From NCBI GenBank assembly GCA_017849435.1, contig JAFIGY010000008.1, positions 1 through 64,000 on the forward strand: a stretch of DNA of 64,000 bases, given 5' to 3'. This document shows, piece after piece, positions 45,581-54,544 of the stretch. The position numbers and the translations under genes are program-made. The DNA comes from Chitinophaga niabensis (GTDB taxonomy: Bacteria; Bacteroidota; Bacteroidia; Chitinophagales; Chitinophagaceae). Numbering within the stretch: position 1 is the first letter of the stretch; each line of letters begins with the position of its first letter. A model generated the notes under the pieces. The model was given only the letters and a program-made list of their open reading frames with translations. It searched no databases and had not been told where the DNA came from.

Positions 45581-46359
45581 AGATCGCTATCCTGTATATC
45601 TGCACCGGGCATTACAAGGTGTTCTGGGATGAATTCTACACCAGCGCCGAGCAATACTTCATTCCCGGGGCCGCCAAAACCTACTTCGTTTTTACAGATG
45701 CGAAAGACCTTCCGTACCAGGATGCCCCCAATGTGCAGGTGCGGGAACAGGAGCTGCTCAGCTGGCCTTATGCCACATTGATGCGCTTTCACATCTTCTC
45801 CCGCATCCGGGAAGAACTGCAACATTTTGATTATATCTTCTTTTTTAATGCAAACGCAAAATTCCTGCGTACGATCACTGCGGAAGAATTCCTGCCCGGT
45901 CCGCAGGATGATGGCCTGACGGTGGTATTGAGCCCCGGTTTTCATGCCACCCCGCCGGAGGCATTACCGTATGAAAAACATCAGAAACGCTCTACTGCCT
46001 ATATGCCCAAAGCATACCGGAAGATCTATGTGCAGGGCGGTGTGAATGGCGGTATGGCGGCAGCTTATCTGCAGATGATCGAAACATTGCGGGAGCATGT
46101 GCAGCGGGATCTGGACAATGGGATCATTGCCATCTGGCACGATGAATCGCATCTGAACAGGTATATTGCAGATAAACATCCGCGTTTGCTGTCTCCTTCC
46201 TATATTTTCCCGGAAGATCGTCCTGATCTGCCTTTTGAGCCGATTATCCTTATCCGCGACAAGAAACCCTACGGCGGGAATTCCCTCATGCGCAAAGATA
46301 TGACGGACCGGAAACTGAGCCTTTGGCAAAGGATCCTGCGCCGGTTAAAAAATCTCTGA
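45577..46359 (+). CDS. GT6-family (ABO/alpha-1,3-Gal(NAc)-transferase family) glycosyltransferase
   Basis: 260 residues, no membrane anchor. Family motifs: TYFVFTDA, YIFFFNANAKF, AYMPKAYRKIYVQGGVNGG and the strongly conserved GIIAIWHDESHLNRY with the catalytic Glu E190. Animal GT6 enzymes have a DxD metal motif; here the site is N91-A-N93, the NxN form known from bacterial, metal-independent GT6 enzymes. Aligning YVQGGVNGG with human YYLGGFFGG puts Gly155 at human position 268, Gly in the A enzyme and Ala in the B enzyme. This hints at GalNAc transfer. GT6 enzymes usually add alpha-1,3-GalNAc or -Gal to Gal, often Fuc-alpha-1,2-Gal. A GT11 fucosyltransferase lies 1.5 kb away. Confidence 0.9.
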   Translation: MKIAILYICTGHYKVFWDEFYTSAEQYFIPGAAKTYFVFTDAKDLPYQDAPNVQVREQELLSWPYATLMRFHIFSRIREELQHFDYIFFFNANAKFLRTITAEEFLPGPQDDGLTVVLSPGFHATPPEALPYEKHQKRSTAYMPKAYRKIYVQGGVNGGMAAAYLQMIETLREHVQRDLDNGIIAIWHDESHLNRYIADKHPRLLSPSYIFPEDRPDLPFEPIILIRDKKPYGGNSLMRKDMTDRKLSLWQRILRRLKNL

Positions 46360-47853
46360 TCAACCGATCTTTTTCTTCACGAATGCTAATGCCTTGCGGT
46401 AAGTGTCCGTAACATCCTGTGACCAGCGGAACCGGATAATGGGACTAAGAAAGATGGTCAGGAAAGCCGTTGTGCGGAGCAATACGCTCAGGTAGGGGTT
46501 TTCCGGCCGGATCAGGTATTGTCCCACAAACCATCCCAGCACAGCCAGCGATAATACATACAACGTTTTGCGTGTGAAGGGTTGCATGTTGAATCTGTAG
46601 ACGAGGAAAACATAGCGCAGGCTGTTGTATACAAATGCAGATACCAATGCCGCGATGCCGGAGCCGGTGATACCGAATTGCTTGATGAAATAGATGTTCA
46701 TGGGAATGCTCAGCGCGAGCAGTATCAGCGTGGAGTAGAACTGGAAGCGCCACATATTGGAAGTGCCGATGATCTGTTCGTTCACGCCGGTACCAAGGTC
46801 CAGCACCTTGCTAAGGCCAAGGAAAAGCACGATATACCGCCCTTCTTCGTAGATAGGGGGGATATGCAATATCCGGAAGGCCGCGTCGAAGTTCAGCCAG
46901 ATCAGCACGAAGATCAGCGTAGCAAAAATGAGCATGGTAAGGGATGATCGTTTATACATGCTGCGTATCATGTCATGATCCTTATCCTTCCATGCCTTGG
47001 CCAGTACCGGAATGGCAATGGCAATCACACTGCGCTGCGGCACGGCAATCACATTGCTGATGTATGTGCTGAATTCCAGCACGCCCGTAGAAACGAGTCC
47101 CAGTGTACTCCCCACCACCAGCGCATCGATGTTCTGGGACAATATGCCGAATACACTGCCGCCAAAAATGAGCACGTTGAAAGAGATCATTTTGTCGGAC
47201 AGCTTGCGGGTAACATGGCTTATGCGGAAGGAAAAATGAAGGACGTCCTGCTGCTTCAGATAGATCAACAGCGCCAGAAAAATGATCGCATACAGGAAAG
47301 CAAACCCCCAGATGAATTCCACCGAATTGAATATCTGCAATACCATCAGCCCGATCAGCACTAGTGTAATGAACCGCATACCGATCTCTTTTAAAAAGAT
47401 CGGGAAGATAGATTTGTAATGATTGTTGCTGAAATGCTCGAAGAGCGTGAACAGCATCATAAAAAAAGTAAAGGGGTAGAGGAGATAGAAGTAATGGACG
47501 AAGAGCGGTGAATTCTTACCGTACTTTCTTACTACCAGATCGTGAAACACAAAGGTGCCCACTGTTACGAGCAGGAAACCGATACAGCTGACCAGGAGCA
47601 CGATGCCGAAGAGGTCCCGCTGTTTTGGTTGCAGATGATCGCGGTAGTACGGATAAAATTTGTTGAGCAGGGTTGCGGTGCCCATGGAGGCGATGGAATA
47701 GAATACCATGGATGTACTGAACATCAGACGGGTGAGCCCGTAAATGTCGGCCGGTACGAACCTGGTGAAGAGATATGTATTAAGCGCCCCGATCGCAAAT
47801 CCGATATAAGTAAGGATAGACGATCGGATGCTCTGGCTTCTGATAATTCCCAT
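46360..47853 (-). CDS. oligosaccharide flippase (Wzx-like, MOP superfamily)
   Basis: 497 residues from the ATG at 47853 (MGIIRSQSIRSS). About 14 transmembrane segments occur in two halves, with the start IRSSILTYIGFAIGALNTYLFTRFV typical of polysaccharide biosynthesis flippases. It should move undecaprenyl-linked oligosaccharide repeat units across the inner membrane for O-antigen, capsule or similar assembly. The gene faces the opposite way from its neighbours: its stop codon abuts the GT6 stop (46359/46360) and its start is 60 bp from that of GT11. Confidence 0.88.
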   Translation of the reverse strand: MGIIRSQSIRSSILTYIGFAIGALNTYLFTRFVPADIYGLTRLMFSTSMVFYSIASMGTATLLNKFYPYYRDHLQPKQRDLFGIVLLVSCIGFLLVTVGTFVFHDLVVRKYGKNSPLFVHYFYLLYPFTFFMMLFTLFEHFSNNHYKSIFPIFLKEIGMRFITLVLIGLMVLQIFNSVEFIWGFAFLYAIIFLALLIYLKQQDVLHFSFRISHVTRKLSDKMISFNVLIFGGSVFGILSQNIDALVVGSTLGLVSTGVLEFSTYISNVIAVPQRSVIAIAIPVLAKAWKDKDHDMIRSMYKRSSLTMLIFATLIFVLIWLNFDAAFRILHIPPIYEEGRYIVLFLGLSKVLDLGTGVNEQIIGTSNMWRFQFYSTLILLALSIPMNIYFIKQFGITGSGIAALVSAFVYNSLRYVFLVYRFNMQPFTRKTLYVLSLAVLGWFVGQYLIRPENPYLSVLLRTTAFLTIFLSPIIRFRWSQDVTDTYRKALAFVKKKIG

Positions 47854-47913
47854 ATATCCGCAAAGCAATAATGAACGCGAAAATAGATATTTTTGCAGCT
47901 TAATCGGCAGAAT

Positions 47914-48768
47914 TTGATCATTGTTCAGTTAAAAGGAGGACTGGGAAACCAGATGTTTCAATATGCGGCAGGCCGAAGTCTGTCCCTGCAATACCGGGTT
48001 CCGCTGATGCTGGATACTGCCAGCTTTGAGCCGCGGCAGGCAGGCATGTACGCACTGAATGCCTTGCAGATCAAAGCGGGGATTGCCGCGGAGGAAGATA
48101 TCGCGCCCTTTACGCCTTCTGTATGGCGGAAGATCCTGTATCGTATCGCGCCACTGAGCATGCGGCGGGTGTACCGGGAGCCGCATTTCCATTTTGATCC
48201 CCGTTTCTTCAGCGCCCGTCCGCCGCTTTATATGAAAGGCTACTGGCAAAGCTGGCGCTACTTCCAGTCCGTGGAGCAGGTAATCCGGGAAGATTTCGGT
48301 TTCAGGGAGGATTTCTCTGATGCCATACAGGCCAAAGCCGCCCGTTTGCAGGAACATCATAGCGTGGCCATGCATTTTCGCCGTGGCGACTATACGAATC
48401 CTGAAACCGCCGCCTATCACGGCGTTTGCGGCCCCGATTATTACAAGGATGCTGCAAAATGGATGCAGGAGCAGTTCCCGGACGCATATTTCTATATCTT
48501 CACTAATGATCCCGCCTGGGTGCGCGGCAATCTGCCGGAAGGTATCCGATACGAGATCCTGAGCGGCGACCTGAGCCATACACAATACGAAGATCTTTTC
48601 CTGATGAGCCGATGCCGGCACCAGATCATCGCCAACAGCAGCTACAGCTGGTGGGCCGCCTGGCTGAACCCTTACCCGGCCAAACAGGTAGTGGCACCCC
48701 GCAAATGGTTTGATGGCGCCCGCCTCAATACCGGAGACCTCATTCCTTCAAACTGGAAAAGCATCTGA
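47914..48768 (+). CDS. GT11-family alpha-1,2-fucosyltransferase
   Basis: 284 residues if started at the TTG at 47914 (IIVQLKGGLGNQMFQYAAG, the usual start point of this family). A TTG at 47893 gives seven more residues; no ATG is available near. The GDP-binding motif is H154-F-R-R-G-D-Y160 (HxRRGDY), with the family motifs YFYIFTNDPAWV and ISGDL-like ILSGDLSHTQYEDLFLMSRC, then IIANSSYSWWAAWLN. These are diagnostic of alpha-1,2/alpha-1,3 fucosyltransferases such as WbsJ and FutC. It transfers fucose from GDP-fucose, most often to galactose. Confidence 0.9.
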   Translation: MIIVQLKGGLGNQMFQYAAGRSLSLQYRVPLMLDTASFEPRQAGMYALNALQIKAGIAAEEDIAPFTPSVWRKILYRIAPLSMRRVYREPHFHFDPRFFSARPPLYMKGYWQSWRYFQSVEQVIREDFGFREDFSDAIQAKAARLQEHHSVAMHFRRGDYTNPETAAYHGVCGPDYYKDAAKWMQEQFPDAYFYIFTNDPAWVRGNLPEGIRYEILSGDLSHTQYEDLFLMSRCRHQIIANSSYSWWAAWLNPYPAKQVVAPRKWFDGARLNTGDLIPSNWKSI

Positions 48769-48772
48769 CCCT

Positions 48773-49606
48773 ATGATGGACACTCCGCTCATATCCGTAT
48801 TGCTGCCGGTGTACAACAGCGCCGGGTTCCTTACCGCCACTGTGGAGAGCATCCTGGCGCAGACGATGACGGACTTTGAGCTGTTGATACTCAACGACGG
48901 CTCAACGGACGGAAGCGAGGAAGTGATCCGTTCATTCCGGGATAGCCGTATCCGTTATTTCCATCATCCCAATCAGGGATTGGTATACACCCTCAACCGC
49001 GGAATCACTGAAGCCCGCGGCCGTTACATAGCCCGGATAGACGCGGATGACATCTGCCTGCCGGAACGCTTTGCCAGACAGGCCGCCTGGCTGGAAGAGC
49101 ATTCCGGAACTTCAGTGGTGAGCTGCTTTGTGACCTTCATCGATGAGAACGGAGCGCAAACAGGCAGTTGGGAGGAAGACCGGAAATACTATACGGCGCA
49201 GCAGATCCGGCAACAGCTGCCTTATATCAATTGCGTGGTACATCCCGGCGTGATGGCGCGCACGGCCGTATTCCGGGAATACCGCTATGATCCTGCACAA
49301 CAGCATATCGAAGATTATGACCTCTGGCTGCGGTTACTGTCAGACGGGCACGTGATAGAAAAGGTACCTGAAGTGCTGCTCCTGTACCGGGTTCACAACG
49401 CTTCCGTTACCGCCGCCAGCCTGAAAAAGAAGAACATCTTCCTCAAACAATATAACTGCAAGCGGAGATTCCTCGCCCGCAGGCTCTCAAAGGGATCTTT
49501 CCATATTTTTGACCTGCAGGTGGCGTTCGGCATGTGCAAAGATCTGCTGATCGGTACCGGAAAGTGGATTAAACAAAAAATGAATGTATCGACTGCTCAT
49601 TCTTAA
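48773..49606 (+). CDS. GT2-family glycosyltransferase
   Basis: 277 residues from the ATG at 48773; upstream in-frame codons overlap the fucosyltransferase and are excluded. GT-A fold: LISVLLPVYNSAGFLTATVE, ILNDGSTDG and the metal-binding D90-A-D92 in RIDADDICLPERF, then EDYDLWLRLL near the C-terminus. These are typical of inverting GT2 enzymes. It begins 4 bp after the GT11 stop. It overlaps the next GT4 gene by 23 bp and so belongs to the same transcript. Donor sugar unknown. Confidence 0.9.
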   Translation: MMDTPLISVLLPVYNSAGFLTATVESILAQTMTDFELLILNDGSTDGSEEVIRSFRDSRIRYFHHPNQGLVYTLNRGITEARGRYIARIDADDICLPERFARQAAWLEEHSGTSVVSCFVTFIDENGAQTGSWEEDRKYYTAQQIRQQLPYINCVVHPGVMARTAVFREYRYDPAQQHIEDYDLWLRLLSDGHVIEKVPEVLLLYRVHNASVTAASLKKKNIFLKQYNCKRRFLARRLSKGSFHIFDLQVAFGMCKDLLIGTGKWIKQKMNVSTAHS

Positions 49607-50750
49607 AAGACGCATAGAAGGTATTTTCATCTTCCCTTTTGCCTTCATAGGCAGACTGATCGCATATTTCAGACCATTGAGCGAGGAATATGACCTGTTC
49701 CTTATTTTCCCTTTTTATCATGTAGGTGGCGCCGAAAAAGTGCACAGCGATATCGCGCGGTTGTTCCCGGACAAGCGGGTGGCGATCTTCTTCACCAGGC
49801 GGTCCCGCAACGATGCGATGCTGCCCTTATTCCAGGCGCCCAATATCCGCTGGTACGATATCTCCGCATATACTGGCAGTAAGTGGCTGTATCCGCTGAA
49901 CCTTATCTATCGCGGGATCGTGGCGGGGTACATCAATCGCCAGAAGAAAGCGCCGGTGGTCTTTAACGGGCAATCCAATTTTGCTTACAAGCTGAGCCCG
50001 CATCTGCGCAGGGATATCCGCCAGGTAGAGCTGATCCACTCTTTCTGCAGTTTTTCGTATATCCGCATCCCGTTTCTGCCTTTTTACAGTACTTCGGTGA
50101 TGATCAGCAGGGATGCGATCTGTACGCATCTTGAGTTGTACCGGCGGTACAGGATACCTGCCGCATACGCAGAGTGCATACAGCTGATCATGAACGGCAT
50201 TCCGTTGCCGGAGGATACTTCGCCGCTGGCCGGGGATACGGCTTTGTTGTATGTTGGTCGCGGCACCTCGGAGAAGCGGCCGCAGCTTGTTGCCCGCATT
50301 GCCGCGAAGCTTGGGGTGAAAGCAGGATTTCTGGGGCTTGCGGAAGGGGATATGCCTGCATTCCTGCATCCATATTGTGTTTTCTATGGTCTGCAATCAG
50401 ATCCCGTGGTGATTGACCGTATTTACCGGCAGCACCGGGTTGTTACGATCACTTCCAGTCGCGAGGGATTCCCGATGGTGATCATGGAGGGAATGGCACG
50501 TGGATTGGCCGTGCTGGCCACGGATGTGGGAGATATTCCTTATCATGTGCAGAATGGCCTGAACGGCGGTCTGCTCGATCATACCCGTGCTGAGGAGGAG
50601 ATTGTACAGCAGGCGGCGGCGCAGCTTGGGGACTGGCTGGCGCATCCGGCGCAGCTGCAGGCCATCGCCCGGAACAATATTGCCTATGCACGGGAGCATT
50701 TCGGGATGGAAGCCTTTGCCCGGGCTTACCGGAAACTTTTGATATCATGA
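49584..50750 (+). CDS. GT4-family glycosyltransferase
   Basis: 388 residues. It starts inside the previous gene (23-bp overlap) and ends in an ATGA overlap with the following one. The N-terminal half includes PFYHVGGAEKVHSDIARLF, the usual GT4 acceptor-domain loop. The C-terminal half has LLYVGRGTSEKRPQLVARIAAKL and the E-x7-E motif in REGFPMVIMEGMARGLAVLATDVGDIPYHV. The order of overlapping genes indicates one surface-glycan operon. Donor and acceptor unknown. Confidence 0.88.
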   Translation: MYRLLILKRRIEGIFIFPFAFIGRLIAYFRPLSEEYDLFLIFPFYHVGGAEKVHSDIARLFPDKRVAIFFTRRSRNDAMLPLFQAPNIRWYDISAYTGSKWLYPLNLIYRGIVAGYINRQKKAPVVFNGQSNFAYKLSPHLRRDIRQVELIHSFCSFSYIRIPFLPFYSTSVMISRDAICTHLELYRRYRIPAAYAECIQLIMNGIPLPEDTSPLAGDTALLYVGRGTSEKRPQLVARIAAKLGVKAGFLGLAEGDMPAFLHPYCVFYGLQSDPVVIDRIYRQHRVVTITSSREGFPMVIMEGMARGLAVLATDVGDIPYHVQNGLNGGLLDHTRAEEEIVQQAAAQLGDWLAHPAQLQAIARNNIAYAREHFGMEAFARAYRKLLIS

Positions 50751-51664
50751 AACAGCTATCCGTTATCATTATCACTTACAACCGTCCGGATGATCTCCTG
50801 ATCCTGTTGCGCAATCTGGCGGAACAACAGGATGCTGCGGCATTGCTGGAGGAAGTGATCATTATCAATAATGCGTCCACTGCAGATTATAGTGCGGTGG
50901 AAGATTTCATTGGTAAACATTCGTATATACCTTTCCGTTATCAGTATTCCCCGGAGAACCTGGGAGTGGCGCGGGGGCGTAACCTCGGTATTTCGTTGGC
51001 GAAAGCGCCGTTGCTGGTAACGCTGGATGATGATGCGTGGTTCCGGGACGGGGATGCGTTGCGGAAGATTGCGGAGGCGTTCGGGCGAGGGTTTTTGCCG
51101 GAGAACAATGCCGGTATCCTTTGTTTCAAGGTGCTGTATGCCAGCAACGGACAGATGCAGGTCAATGCCTTCCCACACAAGCAGTTTGAAAAATACAGGA
51201 ACAAACCGCAATTCCTCGCGCCCTATTACATCGGTTGCGGGCATGCTATCCTCAAAACGGTGTATGAACAGGCTGGCCGTTATCCGGAGGATTTCTTTTA
51301 CGGGATGGAGGAATATGATCTTGCCTATCGCGCGCTGAACAAGGGCTTCAGCATTGCTTACAATGCGGGGATCGTGGTATTGCATAATGAATCCCCGTTG
51401 GGCAGAACGCCACAGATGATCAAAATGAAAATGTTGTGGATCAACAAAAGTAAGGTGGCCTATCGTTACCTGCCCTGGTGGTGCTTTATCAGCACGGCCG
51501 TGATGTGGTCGTTCGAATTTCTGAAAAAGACGTCGTGGAACTGGAAGGAGTGGTGGAAAGGATGGGGAAGTATCATGAAGATTCCCGGCGGGGAAAAGCG
51601 GCAGCCTTTGAATACAGCGGCACGCAGGTATTTACGGAAAACGGAAGCGCGATTGTGGTATTGA
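50747..51664 (+). CDS. GT2-family glycosyltransferase
   Basis: 305 residues. Motifs: LSVIIITYNRPDDLLILLRNL, IIINNAST, NLGVARGRNLGISLAKAPLLVTLDDDAWF (the DDD metal site) and YIGCGHAILK, then DFFYGMEEYDLAYRALNKGF, the acid-residue motif near the catalytic base. It fits the rhamnosyltransferase-like branch of GT2. Its start overlaps the previous GT4 gene by ATGA. A shared terminator follows at 51679, so this is the last gene of the glycan operon. Confidence 0.88.
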   Translation: MKQLSVIIITYNRPDDLLILLRNLAEQQDAAALLEEVIIINNASTADYSAVEDFIGKHSYIPFRYQYSPENLGVARGRNLGISLAKAPLLVTLDDDAWFRDGDALRKIAEAFGRGFLPENNAGILCFKVLYASNGQMQVNAFPHKQFEKYRNKPQFLAPYYIGCGHAILKTVYEQAGRYPEDFFYGMEEYDLAYRALNKGFSIAYNAGIVVLHNESPLGRTPQMIKMKMLWINKSKVAYRYLPWWCFISTAVMWSFEFLKKTSWNWKEWWKGWGSIMKIPGGEKRQPLNTAARRYLRKTEARLWY

Positions 51665-51678
51665 AAAGACATAGCATA

Positions 51679-51713
51679 AAAAAGGGGATGACTTTGTAGC
51701 GCATCCCCTTTTC
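51679..51713. terminator. bidirectional terminator between the glycan operon and the YfhO gene
   Basis: AAAAAGGGGATG (51679-51690) pairs with CATCCCCTTTTT (51702-51713). T-rich stretches follow on both strands. Confidence 0.85.
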
Positions 51714-51721
51714 TTTTTGCT

Positions 51722-54199
51722 TTATGACGGTAGTTGTGTTTTGAATCCTTTTCGCACCTCAAATAAGATGGCGCCTGCCAGCAGCAATACCATGATGAGG
51801 GAAGACCAGCGGGTGATCATGCTGCCGAGATAATAAGAGCGCGGCTCAAACTTCATTTCGATCTTGTGGTCGCCGGCGGGAATCTTCACCGCACGCAACA
51901 AATAGTTCGCCCGCACGATCTCGTCCTTCTTCCCGTCGATGTACACATTCCAGCCGGCAGGATAATAGATGTCGGAGAATATGGCCAGTCCGGCTTTACT
52001 ATTGGAGCTTTGGTATTCCAGCTGGTTGAGACCGTATTTTGTGAGCCTGATATGACTGGAAGAATCTTTGCCGGGTGTAAGGTCATTCAGTACGGATTTG
52101 AAACGCTGGTCCACCACGGCCGCGTGACTGGTAGGCAGGCTATCCAGCGTTTTCATCTCTTCATCCGCATTTTTGGCCCATACCAGGCTGTCAATAAACC
52201 ATGCGTTCCCCAACGCATCCGGATTGCGTTGAAATCCCGGTTGACCCTGTTGATCCGCGAAGATCACATATTTGGTATTGAGCATGTTCACTACCCGCGG
52301 ATTTCCTTTGGACAGCTGATGATCGATCAAATCCTGGTACAGCGCCAGTTTTACTGGACTGTAGCCGCCCACAGCCTTATGGTGGTAAGAGGTGAGTGCA
52401 TCCTGGAAATTAACGACATTGAATACACGATAATAAGGATCGGGATCTTTTTTGATCTCCAGGTCTACGGCTGTAGGTGCAAAAATATTAGAGTAATCAT
52501 GCGGGGTAACATAATTTTTCTTGCTTAGATAGCGCCAGTCGATCTGCATTTCGTCCAATGCCACCAACGCTACCAGGGCGCCGAGCATCACACCTGCCTT
52601 GATCTTTTGCTGAATGAAGGCCCAGATGAGACCTGCGCTGATCAGGATGATAGCGAGGGAACGGAAAGCATCTACCCGCAGCAGGGAAGCACGGTCGTCG
52701 ATGAGGGCTTTCATCAGCTGGTCCGCCGCTTGCTGGTTACCGCCGGCGAATTGCAGGTAGTACCCTTTGGCCGGGTCTTTCGCGGAAGTGAAATCTATCA
52801 GTCCAAAGGAAGCGAGGATGAACAGCAGGCAAAGGCCGCCGGTAATATAAAAAGCTTTCTTCACCTGTTTGAGCACCAGCTGCTTATCCAGCTGTCCGCT
52901 TACCACATCGTTCAGGGCCCAGCATGCGAGGAAAGGTACCAGCAGTTGCGGCAGTACCAACGCCTGGGAAGGTGCGCGGAACTTGTTATACATGGGCAGA
53001 TGATCGAACAGGAAATAGTTGAGCACGGAGAAATTGTCTCCCCAGGCCAACAGCACACCGAGTATGCAGGTGGCCAGTATCCACCATTTGTGATAACTTT
53101 TTACAATAAAGAGCGACAGTACAAAGAGGAAAATGATCACAGCGCCCCAGTAAATGGCCCCGTCCACCATGGGTTGAGGGCCCCAGTACCGCAGCACGCC
53201 GCCGCTGATGAACTGCTCTGCCTGCCCGGCCGGCATGCCCAGCTGTGTGAGCGTAGTGTAGGTTTTGCTCGATGTGGAAAGCGGGCCCTGGGTAGGACCG
53301 CCGTAGAAGTTAGGGACCAGCACGGTGAACGGTTCATATATACCGGTGCTCCATTGGAAAGCATAGCTTTTGTCCAACCCACCCGCTGTTTTGTCCGATT
53401 CCTGACCCGCTACGGGCGTCAGCTCGGAATGCCCGCCGCGCATGGTGTATTTACCGAACTCGGAAGTGGTCCACAGGCTGACCGTGGAAGGTAATATCGA
53501 CAGCAGGCCGAAGATCAGCAACACGCCGGTGGATTTCACAAATTGCGGTATCTGTTGCTGCCGGATGGCATGTATGAGGTGAACGATGCCGATGATGATG
53601 GACATCAGCAGTACATAGTACACCACCTGGTAGTGGCCGGAAGTAATCATCAGGCAAAGCGAGATACAGGTAATGATCCCCCCGATCCAGTAGCGGCCGC
53701 GGTAAACGAGGAGTATCCCCGCCAGCATCGGCGCCATATAGGCCATGGTGAACATTTTAGTATCGTGCCCGGCGAAAATGATCATGGCGTTGTAAGAGGC
53801 AAACCCGAAAGCGATAGCGCCCATCACATTGATCCACTGGCGGAACCGCATCACGGAGAGCAGCAGGTAGAAGCCCAGCATGGCGAGGAAAAAGAAGTTG
53901 GCCGGTTTAGGCAGACCCAGCGTCAGGATTGTATGGATATGATAGGTGTAGTTCTCTATCACCATATAGATCTGGTAAGTGGGCATACCACCGAACATGG
54001 CGTTGGTCCACAGCGGGCCGATGCCGGTTTTCTGGTGCCATTCCCTTGCTTCCTGGGACATTGCCTGCCATTGCACCGTATCATGCTGCCTGAGCTCCAG
54101 GCCTTCCAGCACCGGGCTGCAGAAAAGGAAAGACAGCCCCACGAAAATGAGGATAGCATATATATGCGGAAGAACAACCTTGAGCCAGTTTTGCTTCAT
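51722..54199 (-). CDS. YfhO-family membrane protein
   Basis: 825 residues with about 13 transmembrane helices. YfhO features: an N-terminal membrane segment and a periplasmic loop with HDTVQWQAMSQEAREW and FGGMPTYQI, several membrane stretches, and a C-terminal periplasmic domain (about 590-790, YYRVFNV, HHKAVGGYSPVKLALYQ, NMLNTKYVI, YPAGWNVYIDGK). Related proteins in Firmicutes modify teichoic or lipoteichoic acids with sugars using lipid-linked donors (GT-C fold). A role in adding sugars to envelope polymers next to this glycan locus is reasonable but not shown. It converges with the glycan operon. Confidence 0.8.
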   Translation of the reverse strand: MKQNWLKVVLPHIYAILIFVGLSFLFCSPVLEGLELRQHDTVQWQAMSQEAREWHQKTGIGPLWTNAMFGGMPTYQIYMVIENYTYHIHTILTLGLPKPANFFFLAMLGFYLLLSVMRFRQWINVMGAIAFGFASYNAMIIFAGHDTKMFTMAYMAPMLAGILLVYRGRYWIGGIITCISLCLMITSGHYQVVYYVLLMSIIIGIVHLIHAIRQQQIPQFVKSTGVLLIFGLLSILPSTVSLWTTSEFGKYTMRGGHSELTPVAGQESDKTAGGLDKSYAFQWSTGIYEPFTVLVPNFYGGPTQGPLSTSSKTYTTLTQLGMPAGQAEQFISGGVLRYWGPQPMVDGAIYWGAVIIFLFVLSLFIVKSYHKWWILATCILGVLLAWGDNFSVLNYFLFDHLPMYNKFRAPSQALVLPQLLVPFLACWALNDVVSGQLDKQLVLKQVKKAFYITGGLCLLFILASFGLIDFTSAKDPAKGYYLQFAGGNQQAADQLMKALIDDRASLLRVDAFRSLAIILISAGLIWAFIQQKIKAGVMLGALVALVALDEMQIDWRYLSKKNYVTPHDYSNIFAPTAVDLEIKKDPDPYYRVFNVVNFQDALTSYHHKAVGGYSPVKLALYQDLIDHQLSKGNPRVVNMLNTKYVIFADQQGQPGFQRNPDALGNAWFIDSLVWAKNADEEMKTLDSLPTSHAAVVDQRFKSVLNDLTPGKDSSSHIRLTKYGLNQLEYQSSNSKAGLAIFSDIYYPAGWNVYIDGKKDEIVRANYLLRAVKIPAGDHKIEMKFEPRSYYLGSMITRWSSLIMVLLLAGAILFEVRKGFKTQLPS

Positions 54200-54262
54200 C
54201 TGATATTTCAGGTTTGGTTTTTAAAGAATCCAAAATAACTGTATTTTATCCGAAATTTCAAT

Positions 54263-54544
54263 ATGAACTGGCTCCGGTTTCTGTTAAAGTTCAGTTTTAT
54301 CTGTAATTGCTGCTATCTGATCGGTTTTATTATTCGTATCACGGATTATAAGGATTCGCTGGAGGGGCTGATCAAACACATCCTGGTGCTGGGGTACATT
54401 GTGGCGCCGCTGTTGAATATCATTACCTGCCTGCTTGTAGTCATCCTGCTGCTGGCCAGGAAAATAAAATGGTGGGAAAACCATCCATACATATTTATTT
54501 TGAATGTTATTATCTTGCTGATCCAACTCGAACTCTTCATATGA
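54263..54544 (+). CDS. small three-helix membrane protein, unknown
   Basis: 93 residues, three hydrophobic segments (about 8-26, 42-66 and 73-92). No known family is recognised. The codon usage and its ATGA overlap with the queuosine-precursor transporter gene (54541-54544) indicate a real, coupled gene. It might assist that transporter. It is divergent from the YfhO gene. Confidence 0.6.
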   Translation: MNWLRFLLKFSFICNCCYLIGFIIRITDYKDSLEGLIKHILVLGYIVAPLLNIITCLLVVILLLARKIKWWENHPYIFILNVIILLIQLELFI

